A DNA stretch of 64,000 nt from Neocallimastix lanati (nom. inval.) (GCA_016946835.1 JACVTC010000015.1:468501-532500), one strand, 5' to 3'. Shown: positions 25,406-37,559, counted from the first letter of the stretch. Notes: a model not told the origin generated them from the letters alone. A program made the numbers and translations.

Positions 25406-25652
25406 TTATACAATATAATATTTAAAATTTATTATTTAATTAAGATAATATAATAGTAATAATAATAAATAATAATTCTATTAAAAAGAAATTTATATAT
25501 TTTCTCCAAATCCGGAACTTCTCTTAATAGCCATTATATATATATATATATATTAATATATTCTTTATAATTATTATTATTGCTATTATTATTATTATTA
25601 TTATTCATATTTTTTTATTATTAGAATACTTTTTTTTTTCTACTCGATGTCC

Positions 25653-25700
<48 letters not shown>

Positions 25701-26273
25701 CATATTGACGAGTTTATTAACGAGATATTTATAAAAATTAATAAAATTATAAAAAAAAAAAAAAATTAATATATTTTTTTATATAAAATAATAAGAATAA
25801 AAACATATTTTTTAATTTTATATTGTTATCCATGTACAAATTATATGAAACAGAAAATAAATTAAAAAAAAAAAAAAAAAAAAAAAAGAAGTAAAAACTC
25901 TGGAAATTTAAATTACGAAAAATTTATGGATATCGATAACAGAACAGTACAACAAAAGTTAATACAAATATTAATAAAATATAAATAAATTAATTAATGT
26001 TGGATATTGCTTTGTAAAATAAGTATATAGTTATATATAAGTAATTAATATTTAATTATATAAAATTTTTAATATAACTTAAATATTTAAACAATAAATT
26101 ATATTTTCATATTAATGTATATGTTATTACTACGATGAAGACAAATACCATATATATATATATATATATTTTTTTTTTTTAAAAATAATAATCACTATCC
26201 AAAGTATTAATAAAGTTAACTTATTATTATAAACCATAAATTTCATGACTCGTATGAATTTCATCTAACTCTT

Positions 26274-26314
<41 letters not shown>

Positions 26315-27036
26315 TTTCTCAGCAACATGGAATCATATGACCGGACACAATATTATGTCAAGGAAAAATAAAAAATTAGATACTTTTATTGTGATAAAAG
26401 TTGCTCTCTATGTCAAATTTAAGGAAAATGAATAAAACTGATCGAACATTTAAAATATATATATATAATATATATATTAATTTAATAGAGAAAAAAATAC
26501 GTAGAAGGTTATATCATCATAAGCGTAGTGAGACTCCTAAATTGAAACTATAATAAAATTTCATGTACATTTTATAATTTTTATTTAATAAAGATTTTTT
26601 TTTTTTTAAAGTAGGAAGAGAATACACTTTTCCAATTTGCTTTTATTTATTAAATTATTAAATATATATATTAATATATTATATATATTCTAAATGAAGA
26701 AATCCATTATAAATATATTAAGATAAAAAAAGAATATTAAAAAAAAAAAATGTATCAAATAAATATATATATATATATATTAAAAATAAGTTTTAATAAA
26801 AAATATAAAATGTAATATAATAAAAGTAAAGAGAAAATTTGAAAGTTATAATGAATAGAAATCATTTTCTTTAAATATATATATATATATATATATATAT
26901 TTAATAAAATAAAAACTAAGAATTATATTTTTTTTTTTCTAGACTAGGAATAAACTATATTTAATAATATTTATTAAAAAAAAAAATAGTTTGAAAATAG
27001 AAATAAGTTTTTTGTTTCAAGGCAAGAAATATAGAT
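24286..27036. other. Intergenic low-complexity DNA
   Basis: AAT and TTATTA repeats, (TA)n runs (25100, 25280, 25660-25700, 26150, 26875-26900), and long A or T tracts (about 40 A near 25364-25403 and 26276-26312; T near 25000-25030). One richer patch at 26313-26560 is listed separately. No gene is otherwise seen. Confidence 0.5.
26313..26435 (+). pseudogene. Orphan open stretch after a poly-A/AG, possible relic exon
   Basis: Directly after a tract of nearly 40 A ending in AG, a 40-codon open frame begins GFSATWNHMTGHN and ends KFKENE then stop. In another frame of the same bases one reads YFYCDKSCSLC between stops. Composition is clearly non-random compared with flanks, but no start, partner exon or family is identifiable. 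It may be a transposon scrap. Confidence 0.2.
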
Positions 27037-27220
27037 AAAAATTTATAATTTTGAATCAGTATCATCATTAGAAATTCTTTTTTAAAAATTTATCATTTTG
27101 AATCAGTATCATCATTAGAAATTCTTTTTTAAAAATTTATCATTTTGAATCAGTATCATCATTAGAAATTCTTTTTTTAAAAAATTATCATTTTGAATCA
27201 GTATCATCATTAGAAATTTT
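27037..27220. repeat. 47-bp tandem array, 4 copies
   Basis: Four near-identical units with core TTTTGAATCAGTATCATCAT and TAGAAATTCTTTTT; GAATCAG starts at 27053, 27100, 27147 and 27195. It lies at the 3' side of a minus-strand LINE remnant, so it may be part of an old LINE 3' UTR. Confidence 0.85.
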
Positions 27221-27221
27221 T

Positions 27222-27424
27222 TTTTTTTTTTTTACCTTTTTACCTTATATTGTCTCGATGTCTAAGTTCTCTCTTGACAATTTTTTTTTTTTTTTTTACC
27301 TTTTTACCTTATATTGTTTCGATGTCTAAGTTCTCTCTTGACAATTTTTTTTTTTTTTTTTTTACCTTTTTACCTTATATTGTTTCGATGTCTAAGTTCT
27401 CTCTTGACAATTTTTTTTTTTGTT
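27222..27424. repeat. 64-66-bp tandem array, 3 copies
   Basis: Three units, each a T-tract, then ACCTTTTTACCTTATATTGT, then TCGATGTCTAAG and TTCTCTCTTGACAA. CGATG starts at 27256, 27320 and 27386; differences are one C/T change and T-tract length. It abuts the LINE 3' terminal motif at 27428. Confidence 0.88.
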
Positions 27425-27427
27425 TTT

Positions 27428-28199
27428 CTATAGCCGAAATTATTACGAACATCAAACTTTATTTATTTTAATTTAAATCAATAATGTCTGCATCTCTTTC
27501 ATCAAGAAGGAAGTTATTATATAATCGGTACCACGTCACATATATATTTACACATTCATTATTCAGAAAATTACTTAAATTACCACGATTTTCACCAATT
27601 GAACTATTCATTAAAATAGTAGTAACGATATTATAATTTTCACTACCACTAATATTAGTATATTTAGTTTCACTATCACTATTTCTACTATTATTAACAA
27701 TATTATTTCTATTGTTAATATTTATTAATATTATATACTTCGTTACTACCATCAGAATCAGAACTTAGTTCTATATTATTTATATCTGTTATAACAGTGT
27801 CTATTATTATTTGGTATTGGACAATATTTAGAAATTATATAAAAAATTTTTCATAAAGAATATCAATATCCTTAAAATATTTCATTCGAAATACACGAAA
27901 AAGAGAGCATTTAGAAAGCCAATGTTCCAATCGAGGATTACTATTTTTTTTTTATAACAACAAGGACACCTTTCAGGATAGTCTTCTTCAATCATTTTGG
28001 CGGCTTTGGCAACACGAGCATCAAATTTATATTCACATCTGGCACGAAGTACCCATCGGAAGCCAATGCTAAATTCAGGATATTTTATAATTTAGCTTAA
28101 GATACTCTCTAGTTTTCTCAAAATTATTTTTTTTTTTATAAGCCTTCTCTTTGATTTGATTTTCCTGCCATATTTCTATCCCAGTAAAAGTTTAAAATA

Positions 28200-28234
<35 letters not shown>

Positions 28235-28815
28235 ATGGAAATTTATTGAATTTATCAGCTAAAATTTTACTTTCTTTATCTCATGCATGACGTCTACAAC
28301 GAGATATATCTCTTTAAGTAAATCAGAGATAATACATTTCGAATTTTTCCATTTTTTTTAAAACACCTTACCTGAGCAATAGCACCTTTCGCCGAAAGAG
28401 GAGGAACGTTAAGACTCTTTAGAAACACAATAAAGGGAAGTAAACCAATTCCTTTTAGAAAATCCTTCAATCTAGTATAATCCTGAATTAATTAGTGTCT
28501 GTGTTCTTCTCGTTTTATCTTTGTTAGATCCAAATAGAGGTGCATAATATAAAACTTGTCCAATTACTATAGCTGAAAATAACATTCTTTTATAAGAGAT
28601 AGGAATATGAAGATTCTTAAGAAATCCTTTAATGGAATAAAGTGCATTTCTAACTTTATTATTCATTCTCTGTATGATCGGTTTCAATTCTAAATCATTT
28701 GATAATGGTACACCTAAGTAGGTATAGCAATTCGTTTTAGGTAAACAAAATAAAATAAAATAAAATAATGGTATAAAATATTCTAGTTTCATTTAATTAA
28801 TATCTGTAAAACTTC
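27428..28815 (-). pseudogene. Degenerate LINE retrotransposon, 3' part of ORF2
   Basis: Minus-strand remnant of a non-LTR reverse transcriptase. 28472-28792 reads TYLGVPLSNDLELKP, RMNNKVRNALYSIKGFL and SAIVIGQVLYYAPLFG, the region just after the RT fingers/palm typical of LINE ORF2. Further along (about 28090-27890) shifted frames give RWVLRARCEYKFDARVAK and then ERCPCC plus EHWLSKC, the cysteine/histidine motif at the LINE C-terminus. 27468-27752 is a last open segment. Stops, shifts and a T-tract insertion (28203-28233) break the frame, so it is dead. The 3' end carries TCTATAGCCGAAATTATTACGAAC at 27428-27451 (plus strand). The 5' end is truncated. Confidence 0.82.
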
Positions 28816-29064
28816 ACAAGGGCATTATTATACTGAATTTTTTTTTTTTTTTTAACGGCAGCAAACTTGTTTCATCTTTATTAATTTTTTTTTTTTTTTT
28901 TATAGCCGCAATTATTGCGAACTTTAATCTTTATTTATTTATTCTAATATAAAATACATGAATACTTTTAATTTTAATAAAAAATAAAAAATTTTTTTTA
29001 AACGGCAGCAAACTTATATTTTATCAAATATTTAATTAATAAAGATGAAACATGTAATAAAAAG

Positions 29065-29095
<31 letters not shown>

Positions 29096-29260
29096 TAAAA
29101 AAATAAACAAAATAAAACACAAAATAGAAAAAAATAATGGTATAAAGTATTCTAGTTTCATTTTAATTAATATCGGTAAAACACAGAATTAATAAAATAT
29201 ATAAATATTATTTGCCCAATATGAACATAATAATAAATTAATAGCAACGTGAAATAAAAA
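28816..29260 (-). mobile_element. Nested LINE ends and rearranged fragments
   Basis: A second copy of the LINE 3' terminal motif, TATAGCCGCAATTATTGCGAAC, lies at 28902-28923; on the minus strand it is followed by a poly-A tail. AACGGCAGCAAACTT occurs twice (28854 and 29002). GTTTCATCTTTATTAATT (28869-28886) is inverted as AATTAATAAAGATGAAAC (29034-29051). The segment AATGGTATAAA.TATTCTAGTTTCATT...GTAAAAC occurs at 28767-28812 and again at 29137-29182. Together these show insertions into, or rearrangement of, related LINE copies. Confidence 0.6.
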
Positions 29261-29269
29261 ATAATAATC

Positions 29270-29400
29270 TATAATAAGTGTACAACCACCAAGAATGGAG
29301 TACCAGAATAAGCACCTGATTTCATCTGGCACTTAAATATCCTTCCATTCCCTTGTACTGTTATTAATACTTCTTCCTCCAAGAAGGAAATACTTAAATT
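29270..29400 (-). pseudogene. Second LINE copy, C-terminal fragment
   Basis: A GC-richer island. On the minus strand one frame gives KYFLLGGRSINNSTREWKDI, an in-frame stop, then VPDEIRCLFWYSILGG. The LLGG...W motif is typical of the extreme C-terminus of LINE ORF2 proteins. It is a fragment only, separate from the copy at 27428-28815. Confidence 0.5.
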
Positions 29401-30097
29401 TAAAATTTTAATAATATAAATATATTCTTCTTTCATTTTTTTTTTTTTTACTTATATTAATTTTTTATTTAAAATTTTCATTTTTTTATATTTTTTTTTA
29501 AAAAAAAATAATTTAGGATTTTACTTTATTACAATAAATAAACTTTTTTTTTACTTGATTAATTTTATTTTTTATTTATATATTTTATTTTATTCACTAA
29601 AAGTTTTACTTTATTTTAATTTATTTATTTTATCCTTTATATTATTATCATTTATATTTTTATTTAAAAAAACTTTTTAAATAAATTATATATATAATTA
29701 TTTAGGGGGGATGGTCATATATATACAATTTTTTTAATTTAGTTTTTATAAATAATAATTTTATACTCTTTTTTTTTATACATTTTTTATCTTATTTTGT
29801 TTTGTTTTATTTTTTTTTTTAATAAAGAGATAAAAAAATTAATTATTTCTAAAATGGTTTCGTTTATATTTTAAATATATATTTTTTTTTATTTTTTTTA
29901 TTTTTTATTTTTTTTTTTTTTTCAATTTTCAAATATATTTTTAATTATTTAATTAATTAATTAATTCCTTTTTTTTTTTTTATTAATTTTCTTTCTTAAT
30001 TTTTTTCTTTCTTTTTTTTTTTTCTAATTTATTGTTCTTTATTATTCTTTCTTTATTTGATTTTTTATTTAAAATAAAAAAAAAAGATTTAATTCAA
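29401..30097. other. Intergenic T-rich region downstream of the GH3/GH6 gene
   Basis: T-tracts and TTTA/TTAA-rich DNA. One short GGGGGG run occurs at 29705-29710. On the minus strand this is the 3' flank of the cellulosomal gene. No gene is seen. Confidence 0.5.
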
Positions 30098-33000
30098 TTA
30101 ATTCTTAATACCACACCATTGGTAGTCAGAGGTAACACCCCATTTTCCAGTTTCATCTTCTAAGAATGTAAGAGTACCATCAACACAGCAGTCATAACCA
30201 TAGGCATTAGCCCAACATTCACTCTTTAAGAGACCACACCATTCACCATTTTCAGCACTCCAATCACCACTTTCATCAGTTAAAAGAACTGGAGTGTAGG
30301 CACCTGGAGTACAACACTTGTAACCTAAAGCTTCTGCCCAACAAGCTGGTTCTGGTTCATTAGTAGTAGATGGTTCTGGAACATCATCAGTTGAAGTTGG
30401 TTCTGGAAGAATAGTAGTTGGTTCTTCAACATCAGTGGTAGTTGGAACTTCAACGGCAGTGGTTGGTTGTGGTTGTGGTTCATCACCAAAGTCTGGGAAT
30501 TCAAATGGTGGTTCATCCTTGAAGGATGGGTTAGCATTAACAGCTAATTCAACAAATTGCTTGTGGAACCATTGACCAGCCATTGGAGAGTCAGTAAGAG
30601 AATCCTCACTAGCACAACTTGGATCATAACCCCATTGACCAACTCTGTCACTACCATCAGATTCACCTGGTGGCTTGAACCAGTAAACAGCATCAAGTCC
30701 TGGTAAATCAGCTGGAGAAGCCTCTGGTCTTCTTCCAATACCGGCACCCTTAATGTTACACCAATTTTCACCTTTGGTCTTGATATTTGGTACACCATTA
30801 CGTGAGGTATCAACAACCCATCCAAAGTCAACCATACCAACCTTTTTTAAGTTTTCTCTAACTTTCAAACTGTATTCGTATTCACTTTGACAGGAGTTAC
30901 CACTTAAAGTTCTTTCTGGTGGATCTGGTCTAACTAATGGTTGGTTGTTAGAAATGTTAGAACTGAAACCACGTAAAACACCAGTACCGACCTTGTTTAA
31001 GAGTTGTTCAAGAATTGGAATAAGTAAATTCATGTTACCTCCCCAACCTAACCAACCAACTTGGGCAACATCTTGGTAAACACCAACATTTGGTAAGTTA
31101 AGCTTAGTAATAGCATAGACAAGAGCTTCCATTTGAGTTTCGAAAGCTTCAGCACAGAGTTCACTGTTACTGTTACTAACCATGTTACCAAGGGCATCTG
31201 GTTCAATAATAGCAACAATTGGTCCTTCGTGAGCAGCAAAGTAACCAGCAATTTCATCAATCCATTCCTTGTAAACTCCAAGGTGTTCAATACCTAATTC
31301 ACCTCTAGAGGCAACAGCAGAACAATCTCTGTTTGGTAAGTTGTAAATAATGAAAGAAGTTAATACCTTCTTACCAGTCTTTTTCATTTGTTCAGTAACT
31401 TGAGCTAAAACTTTTGGAACGAGCTTAGAAGCAGCTGTGTTAGCTAACCAAGTTGGAGTTGGGTATCTAGCAACTTTAGCGACAAGTTCAGCAATTTCAG
31501 TTTCACCTTCAGCCATTAATTTATCATAAGAACTCTTAACTTGCTTTTGATAATCTGGGAAGACATAGAATTCTTCAGCATCTTCATAAACGTTGTGTGG
31601 GTTACCGAAAATAGTTGGTTCTGGAATCTTAGAAGTAGTAGTAGTTTCTGGTGGTGGAACCCATCTTGGTTGTTCAACACCACACCATTCACCTTCATCA
31701 TTAATACCCCATTTACCTGTTTCATCTTCATAAACAACTTCATTATCGAAACAACAGTCGTATCCATCAGATTTGGCAAAACAATATCTTGGAGCTGGTT
31801 TTGGTGATTTGTTGTAGTTTTCAATTTCATTTCTAATATAAATATCATCATGAGAAAGACCAATGGAAACCTTGTATTTACCATCAATAGTAGTTTCCCA
31901 AGTGTTAGTAGTAGTGTTAAAGTATTTGGTTTCGGCGTATGGAACAAGAAGGTTTACTTTTCTCTTTTCACCAGCCTTTAAGAAATACTTTTCAAATCCC
32001 TTTAATTGGAATTCTGGGTATTCACCAATACGTGGATCATCCTTTGGAGAAGGCATAGTAAGATAAGCTTGTGGAGTAACGTAACCATCGAAATCACTAG
32101 TGTTTTCAATAGTAAATGTAGTAGAAATACCATTGATAAGGTTTAAGAGACGTTGAGTTTGAACGTTCCAGTAACTTTGACCATCATCATGAATCTTGAA
32201 CTTAGCATAGGTAAGACCATGACCAAAGGAGAAGTGTGGTTCAATGTTTTTCTTATCGAACCATTTGTAACCAATGTAATAACCTTCTTCGTATGGAACT
32301 TGAGTTTTTCCTTTACCGCCTGTAACAACGTCACAACAGTAATCTTCACGTTTCTTACCCCAAGTAAATGGTAACTTACCAGATGGAGCAACATCATTAA
32401 ATAAAATATCAGCAAGACCGTGACCAGCTTCTTGACCTGGCATACCAGCATAAACTAAACCATTAACTTCATCAATGAAAGGTAAATTAACAACACCTGG
32501 AGAGTAAATAACAACAACAGTGTTCTTGTTAGCAGCAGCAACAGCAGAAACTAATTCATTACCATTATGCCATAAATCAAGGTTCTTTCTGTCACCCTTA
32601 TTACCTTCAACACTAATGTATTCTTCACCAGAATCAGCAACTACAACAACAATAGCGAGATCAGCATCAGCAGCAACTTCGGCAGCCTTATCTGTATCAC
32701 TATCATCATCAGTGAAGCTAGTGATAGTAATACCATCCTTTTCAGCACGTTCAGTAAGAGCAGAAAGTGGATCACTTATGTTTTCCATGTTGGTAGTACC
32801 GGAACCCCAACCTAAAGCAACAACACCAGACATCTTACCTTCGGAACAACCATTATCAGTACATTCCTTAGTTGGAAGAGCACCATCACCGATGATAGCA
32901 ATCTTTTTGTACTTGTCACCAGAAATTGGTAAAATATCTTCATCATTCTTTAAAAGAACAACACTAGCAGCAGCAGCTTCACGAACAACTTCTGCATGAC

Positions 33001-34579
33001 CTTCTGTAGCATCAGCATCAAGATTAATTTCTGGATAGTCATCAAATTGTCTGTACTTGTATAACATAGTTAAGATACGAGTACAAGCTTCATCAACATA
33101 AGAGACATCAATTTCACCAGATTCAACAGCTTCCTTAAGTTCTTCACCCCAGTAACTTTCAGTTACGGTTGGACCCCATTGTTTACCACCTGGCATATTA
33201 ATATCTAAACCATTCATAATTTCGTACTTATCCTTAGTACCCCACCAGTCACTGGTAACGAAACCATGGAATAACATTTGTTTCTTTAAAACTTTGTTTA
33301 AAAGCCAGGTATTATTAGCAGATGGAATACCATTAAGGTCGTTGTAAGCAGCCATAACACCACCAGCACCAGAAACAATTCCAGCCTTGAATGGTGGGAA
33401 GTAAACTTCTTGTAAAACACGTTCATCAATCTTAGAATTAGATGTTTCACGGTTAGTTTCTTGCTCATTACCAGCAAAGTGCTTAATAGTAGCAAGGACA
33501 CCTTGACTAGCAATACCAGCTACAACATTCTTTGAAGCAACTGAAGCAAGATAAGTATCTTCACCATAACCTTCCCAATTTCTACCAGCAGCTGGAGAAC
33601 GGTACATATTCTACATAAAAATTTTATAATAATAATAAAAATTATTTAATAAATTATTATTATTTTTCCTTTTTTTATTTTATAATTTTTATTCAATTAA
33701 TTTTTTTATTTTATTTTGAACTATAAATCCAAAAAATTTTAAAAGTTTTTATTATTCATTTTAATTTTTATCTATTTACCATAGCTGGACCTAAAATGGC
33801 ATTAACACCCTTAGCTCTTGATTCTTCACCTAATACAACACCCTAAATTTTTTTTTTTAAATTTACATTTTATATGTTATTCATCTTCACATTCTCTTTA
33901 TTTACACAATTTATTACATATTTAAACTATCTAATATAAAAAATTTAAAAAGTTTAAATATTTACAATTTTCTTCATAATTTCTGGATCAAAAGTAGAAG
34001 CAATATTTAAACCAGATGGTAAAGTTGTAGTATGTTTAGCACTACGAACACCAGCTGGACCATCTTGGAAACACATACCCTTGAAACCTTTATAATTTTT
34101 TATCAAAATGATTTATAAATCAATATCGCAATTTCATTACAAATATCATTTATTATAAATTAAAATAAATATATAATTTTATATATTTATTTCATTTTAA
34201 ATATTTCAATATTTACCTAATCTTTCAATTGGTTCAATATATCCAACACATGGACCAAAACTATTTTGAGAACCTTTTTAAATAAAATAAAAAATATATA
34301 GTTTATAAATTTTTATTTATTCAATATATATATTACATTATTTTTATATATTTCATTCAAATTTTTTTAAATTCATTTTAAGAAAAATTATATTTCTTTA
34401 CTACATTCCTATTTTTACTTACCAGTAACCATTCCAATCTTTTCATCTAAAGTCATTTCTTCAACTAAAGCTTTAGCTAAGTCTTCAGATTCTGACCATA
34501 AACGAGTTTTGATTTCAAAAGCATTGACCATTGGTGCTACAAGGGCACTAACAGCTAATAATTTTTGATATAATCTCAT
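30098..34579 (-). CDS. Secreted GH3-dockerin-GH6-dockerin-dockerin cellulosomal enzyme
   Basis: Five exons (34423-34579, 34217-34273, 33966-34087, 33780-33842, 30098-33610) give 1,303 residues. The signal peptide is MRLYQKLLAVSALVAPMVNA. A GH3 beta-glucosidase follows: CFQDGPAGVRSA, KHFAGNEQETNR, nucleophile Asp in GFVTSDWW (about residue 254), probable acid/base Glu in ADSGEEY (about 462), and a fibronectin-III-like end. Dockerin 1 is about residues 743-777 (CFAKSDGYDCC...WCGV). After a Pro/Thr linker comes GH6, about 805-1160: NLPNRDCSA (Asp about 895), IIEPDALGNMV (Asp about 938), VVDTSRNG. A second Pro/Thr linker leads to two dockerins (CWAEALGYKCC...WCGL; CWANAYGYDCC...WCGI). Such dockerins attach enzymes to the extracellular fungal cellulosome. 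The enzyme should release cellobiose (GH6) and split it to glucose (GH3). Codon use is biased toward A/C/T-ending preferred codons, suggesting high expression. Confidence 0.95.
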
Positions 34580-36154
34580 TTTTTTATTTTTTTAAATTAA
34601 ATATTATTTATTAAATTTTCTATTTTTATTTTATTATGTTTATTTTATTATTATTAAATTATATTAGTTTTTATTATTATTAATTAATTAAATATCTTTT
34701 TTTTTTAATTTCTTAAAAATTATTATTTTTTAAATAATCCGGCTATTTTTTTATATTTCTAAAATAAGTATAACTTCCAGAGTTATCTTTTATTAAAAAA
34801 AAAAAGTTTTTTTCCTAATAAAATATTTTTTTTATAAAAAAAACACTTATTTTATAATATAAAAATTTAAAAAAAAAACTAATTTTTAAGATTTTTATAT
34901 TTTTATTATAAAAAAATAAATATCTTTATTTTTTAAAAAAAAAAAAAAAATTTTAGAGAAAAAAATTCAGTTTTTTATACTAATAGCATGACATTTTTAA
35001 TAATGTATAGAAAAATAATATTGGGGTTAAAGGAATTAATAAAAAAATTTATAAAATAAAGTTCTTTTACAACAATTTAATTAATATATTTTATTAATAT
35101 ATAAGGTTTAGCGTAACGTATGATATTTTATTAAAAGAATATAATAAGATTTGATTTTAATATTTATAAATGAATTTTTTTTTTATTAATTGAAAACACA
35201 TTTAATTTAAATTTCATTTAATATTATTTATTAGTATTTTTCATTCAAAAATCATAAAAAATGGCTATAAGCGTTTTAATACGTTCTATAATATTAAATG
35301 AGTAATAACTAATAGTCATAATTAATATATATTATTATTAAATTCTATTGGTATATACAATTATATTAAAAAAGAAAGAAAAAACAAATAAAATAAAGTT
35401 TAATATAATAAGTATTTTCTTTTTTAAAAAATATATATATGGAAACGGTTTTTTCTTATTCAATTTACTTTTTTTTAATTTATTGTTACCAATATATATT
35501 TTAATAAAGAAATTTTATTTACCATATATTATCTATAAATTAATATTTTTTAAATATATTATAATAAATTATTTTTCATCAATACAATTTTAAGATATAT
35601 TATATTATAATATAAAGTATATTATTCTTTTAGCTAAAATAATTAGTAGAAATTTAATAAACTAAGATCTTTACTATAATTTCTAAGATAATGTTACTAA
35701 AACCTTATTTTTAAATATATTATTTAATAAATATAAACTTTAATTAATAACAATATAGTTTTAATAAGTGAATAGAAAAAAATTACTAAATACTCCATGA
35801 TAATATGTATTCTGATATAAATAATATAGTGCTAAAGTTTTTTATTATTTTATTATTTTTATAATTTTATTAATTTTATTATTTTTATTATTTTTATTAT
35901 TTTTATAATTTTTATAATTTTTATAATTTTTATAATTTTTATTATTTAATTATTTTTATTATTAATTTTGGTGTACCATCTATACAAATATTTAATGTAT
36001 ATAAAATGAATTGATTCTAATAAATAGCATATATATATTATGAATACTCATGTTTTATTTTCTCTCTTTATTTAATTTTATTTTATTAAAAAAGATTTAT
36101 ATAACAATATTTAATATATCCTTAATTAACTTTAAAAACAAATAAAAATAGATT

Positions 36155-36195
36155 AAAAAAGACAACCGAAAGGTGTTGAGACACCCTGTCTTTTT
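36155..36195. other. Compact nested stem-loop in the desert
   Basis: The outer arms AAAAAGACA (36156-36164) and TGTCTTTTT (36187-36195) pair perfectly over 9 bp. Inside lies a perfect 5-bp hairpin GGTGT-TGAG-ACACC (36172-36185) with an ACCGAAA bulge on the 5' side. It is the only GC-richer patch within several kilobases. It could be a bidirectional terminator-like structure, a small structured RNA or a transposon end; the function is unknown. Confidence 0.5.
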
Positions 36196-37559
36196 CATTA
36201 ATTTTCTAATTTAATTATTAATCATTATTTACCATTTTAAGAAAGAAAGAAATCATTTTTTTTTTTTATAATTGTTTCATTCTTAAAGTAATGAATAAAA
36301 AAATATAATTCATGATATTAAATGGGGAAGAAAAACATAAAAATGAAAATTGAAAATTAAAAAAATAATATTTAAATATTAATTTAACTATAAAAAAGAA
36401 ACATTTTTTAAGAAACTAATTTAAAATAAAGGTGTTTACTTCACTTAGTAGTAATGAAATAAGTTGTAATAAATTGAAAATTAGATAAAAAAAACTATAT
36501 TATTATTAATATTAATAATAATTAATAAGTTGATATATAAAAATAACCATGATAATATTAAGTCGAAGTTGATATATATATATAATATTTATAATAATAA
36601 TATTTAAAATGATATAAAAATAAAATTTTTTTTCAAACTAATATCCTTTTTATTAATTAATAAATAAGAATTTTTTAAATAATATAAAACTAATATTATT
36701 GTTAATATTTAAGTTATATAAATATTATTAATACAAAGACTGTATAAGTTTTTTTTTTTTTTTTTTTTTTTTATTCTCAAAGAAAAGTCATTTATTTTTA
36801 ATGATTGCTATTATCGATATATTGATTTAACTTTATTTAATAGAGAATGGAAAAATAATCTAATAAAATATTTATTTATATACAAAAGTAAAAAATTTAA
36901 TCATTCACAAATAAATCAAACGATAAATAATATAAAAAAATTTCTATGACTATATTTTATTTTTATTAGAAATTAAAGTCAATGATCTGATGTATCTAAG
37001 ATATTGTTTTACTTATTGACGATTTAATTATTAGAACATAGGAATATAAATAAATTTATTACGCAAAAATATCTAGATTTATTATTTATTATTTAATTAT
37101 TTAATTATTTATTATTTAATTATTTATTATTCAATTATTCATTTATTCAATTATTCATTTATTCAATTATTTACTATTTATTAGTTATTATTCAATTATT
37201 CATTTATTCAATTATTTACTATTTATTAGTTATTATTCAATTATTTATTATTTATTTATTATTTATTTAGTATTTATTTATTATTTTATTATTTATTATT
37301 TATTATTTATTATTTATTATTTATTAAATAAAAAATATATTATTATTATTATTACTAGATATTTTTTAAATAAGAATTTTATATATAATACTATCAAATA
37401 ATTTTTAATAAATAAAAATAAATCAATAGCTAAAAGTTTATAAAGAAAAAAAACGAAAAACACTTTGATCATATAATATTATTTTTTTTAAATAAAAATA
37501 TTTCAAATTCATCATTTATTTATATATTATTTATTATTTATTATTTATTATTTATTATT

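Noticed and set aside
27037-27424. CRISPR array.
   Set aside because: Units are contiguous tandem repeats without unique spacers, in a eukaryotic genome.
30325-33513. Many 60-160-codon open frames on both strands inside the GH3/GH6 gene (for example plus strand 32520-32999).
   Set aside because: They are shadows of a long biased coding exon; none has its own splice signals, recognisable domain or plausible composition.
36155-36195. TPP riboswitch or hammerhead ribozyme.
   Set aside because: TTGAGA next to a GGTG/CACC stem is only superficially TPP-like; the element is far too short and lacks the second helix set, and the CUGAUGA core of a hammerhead is absent.
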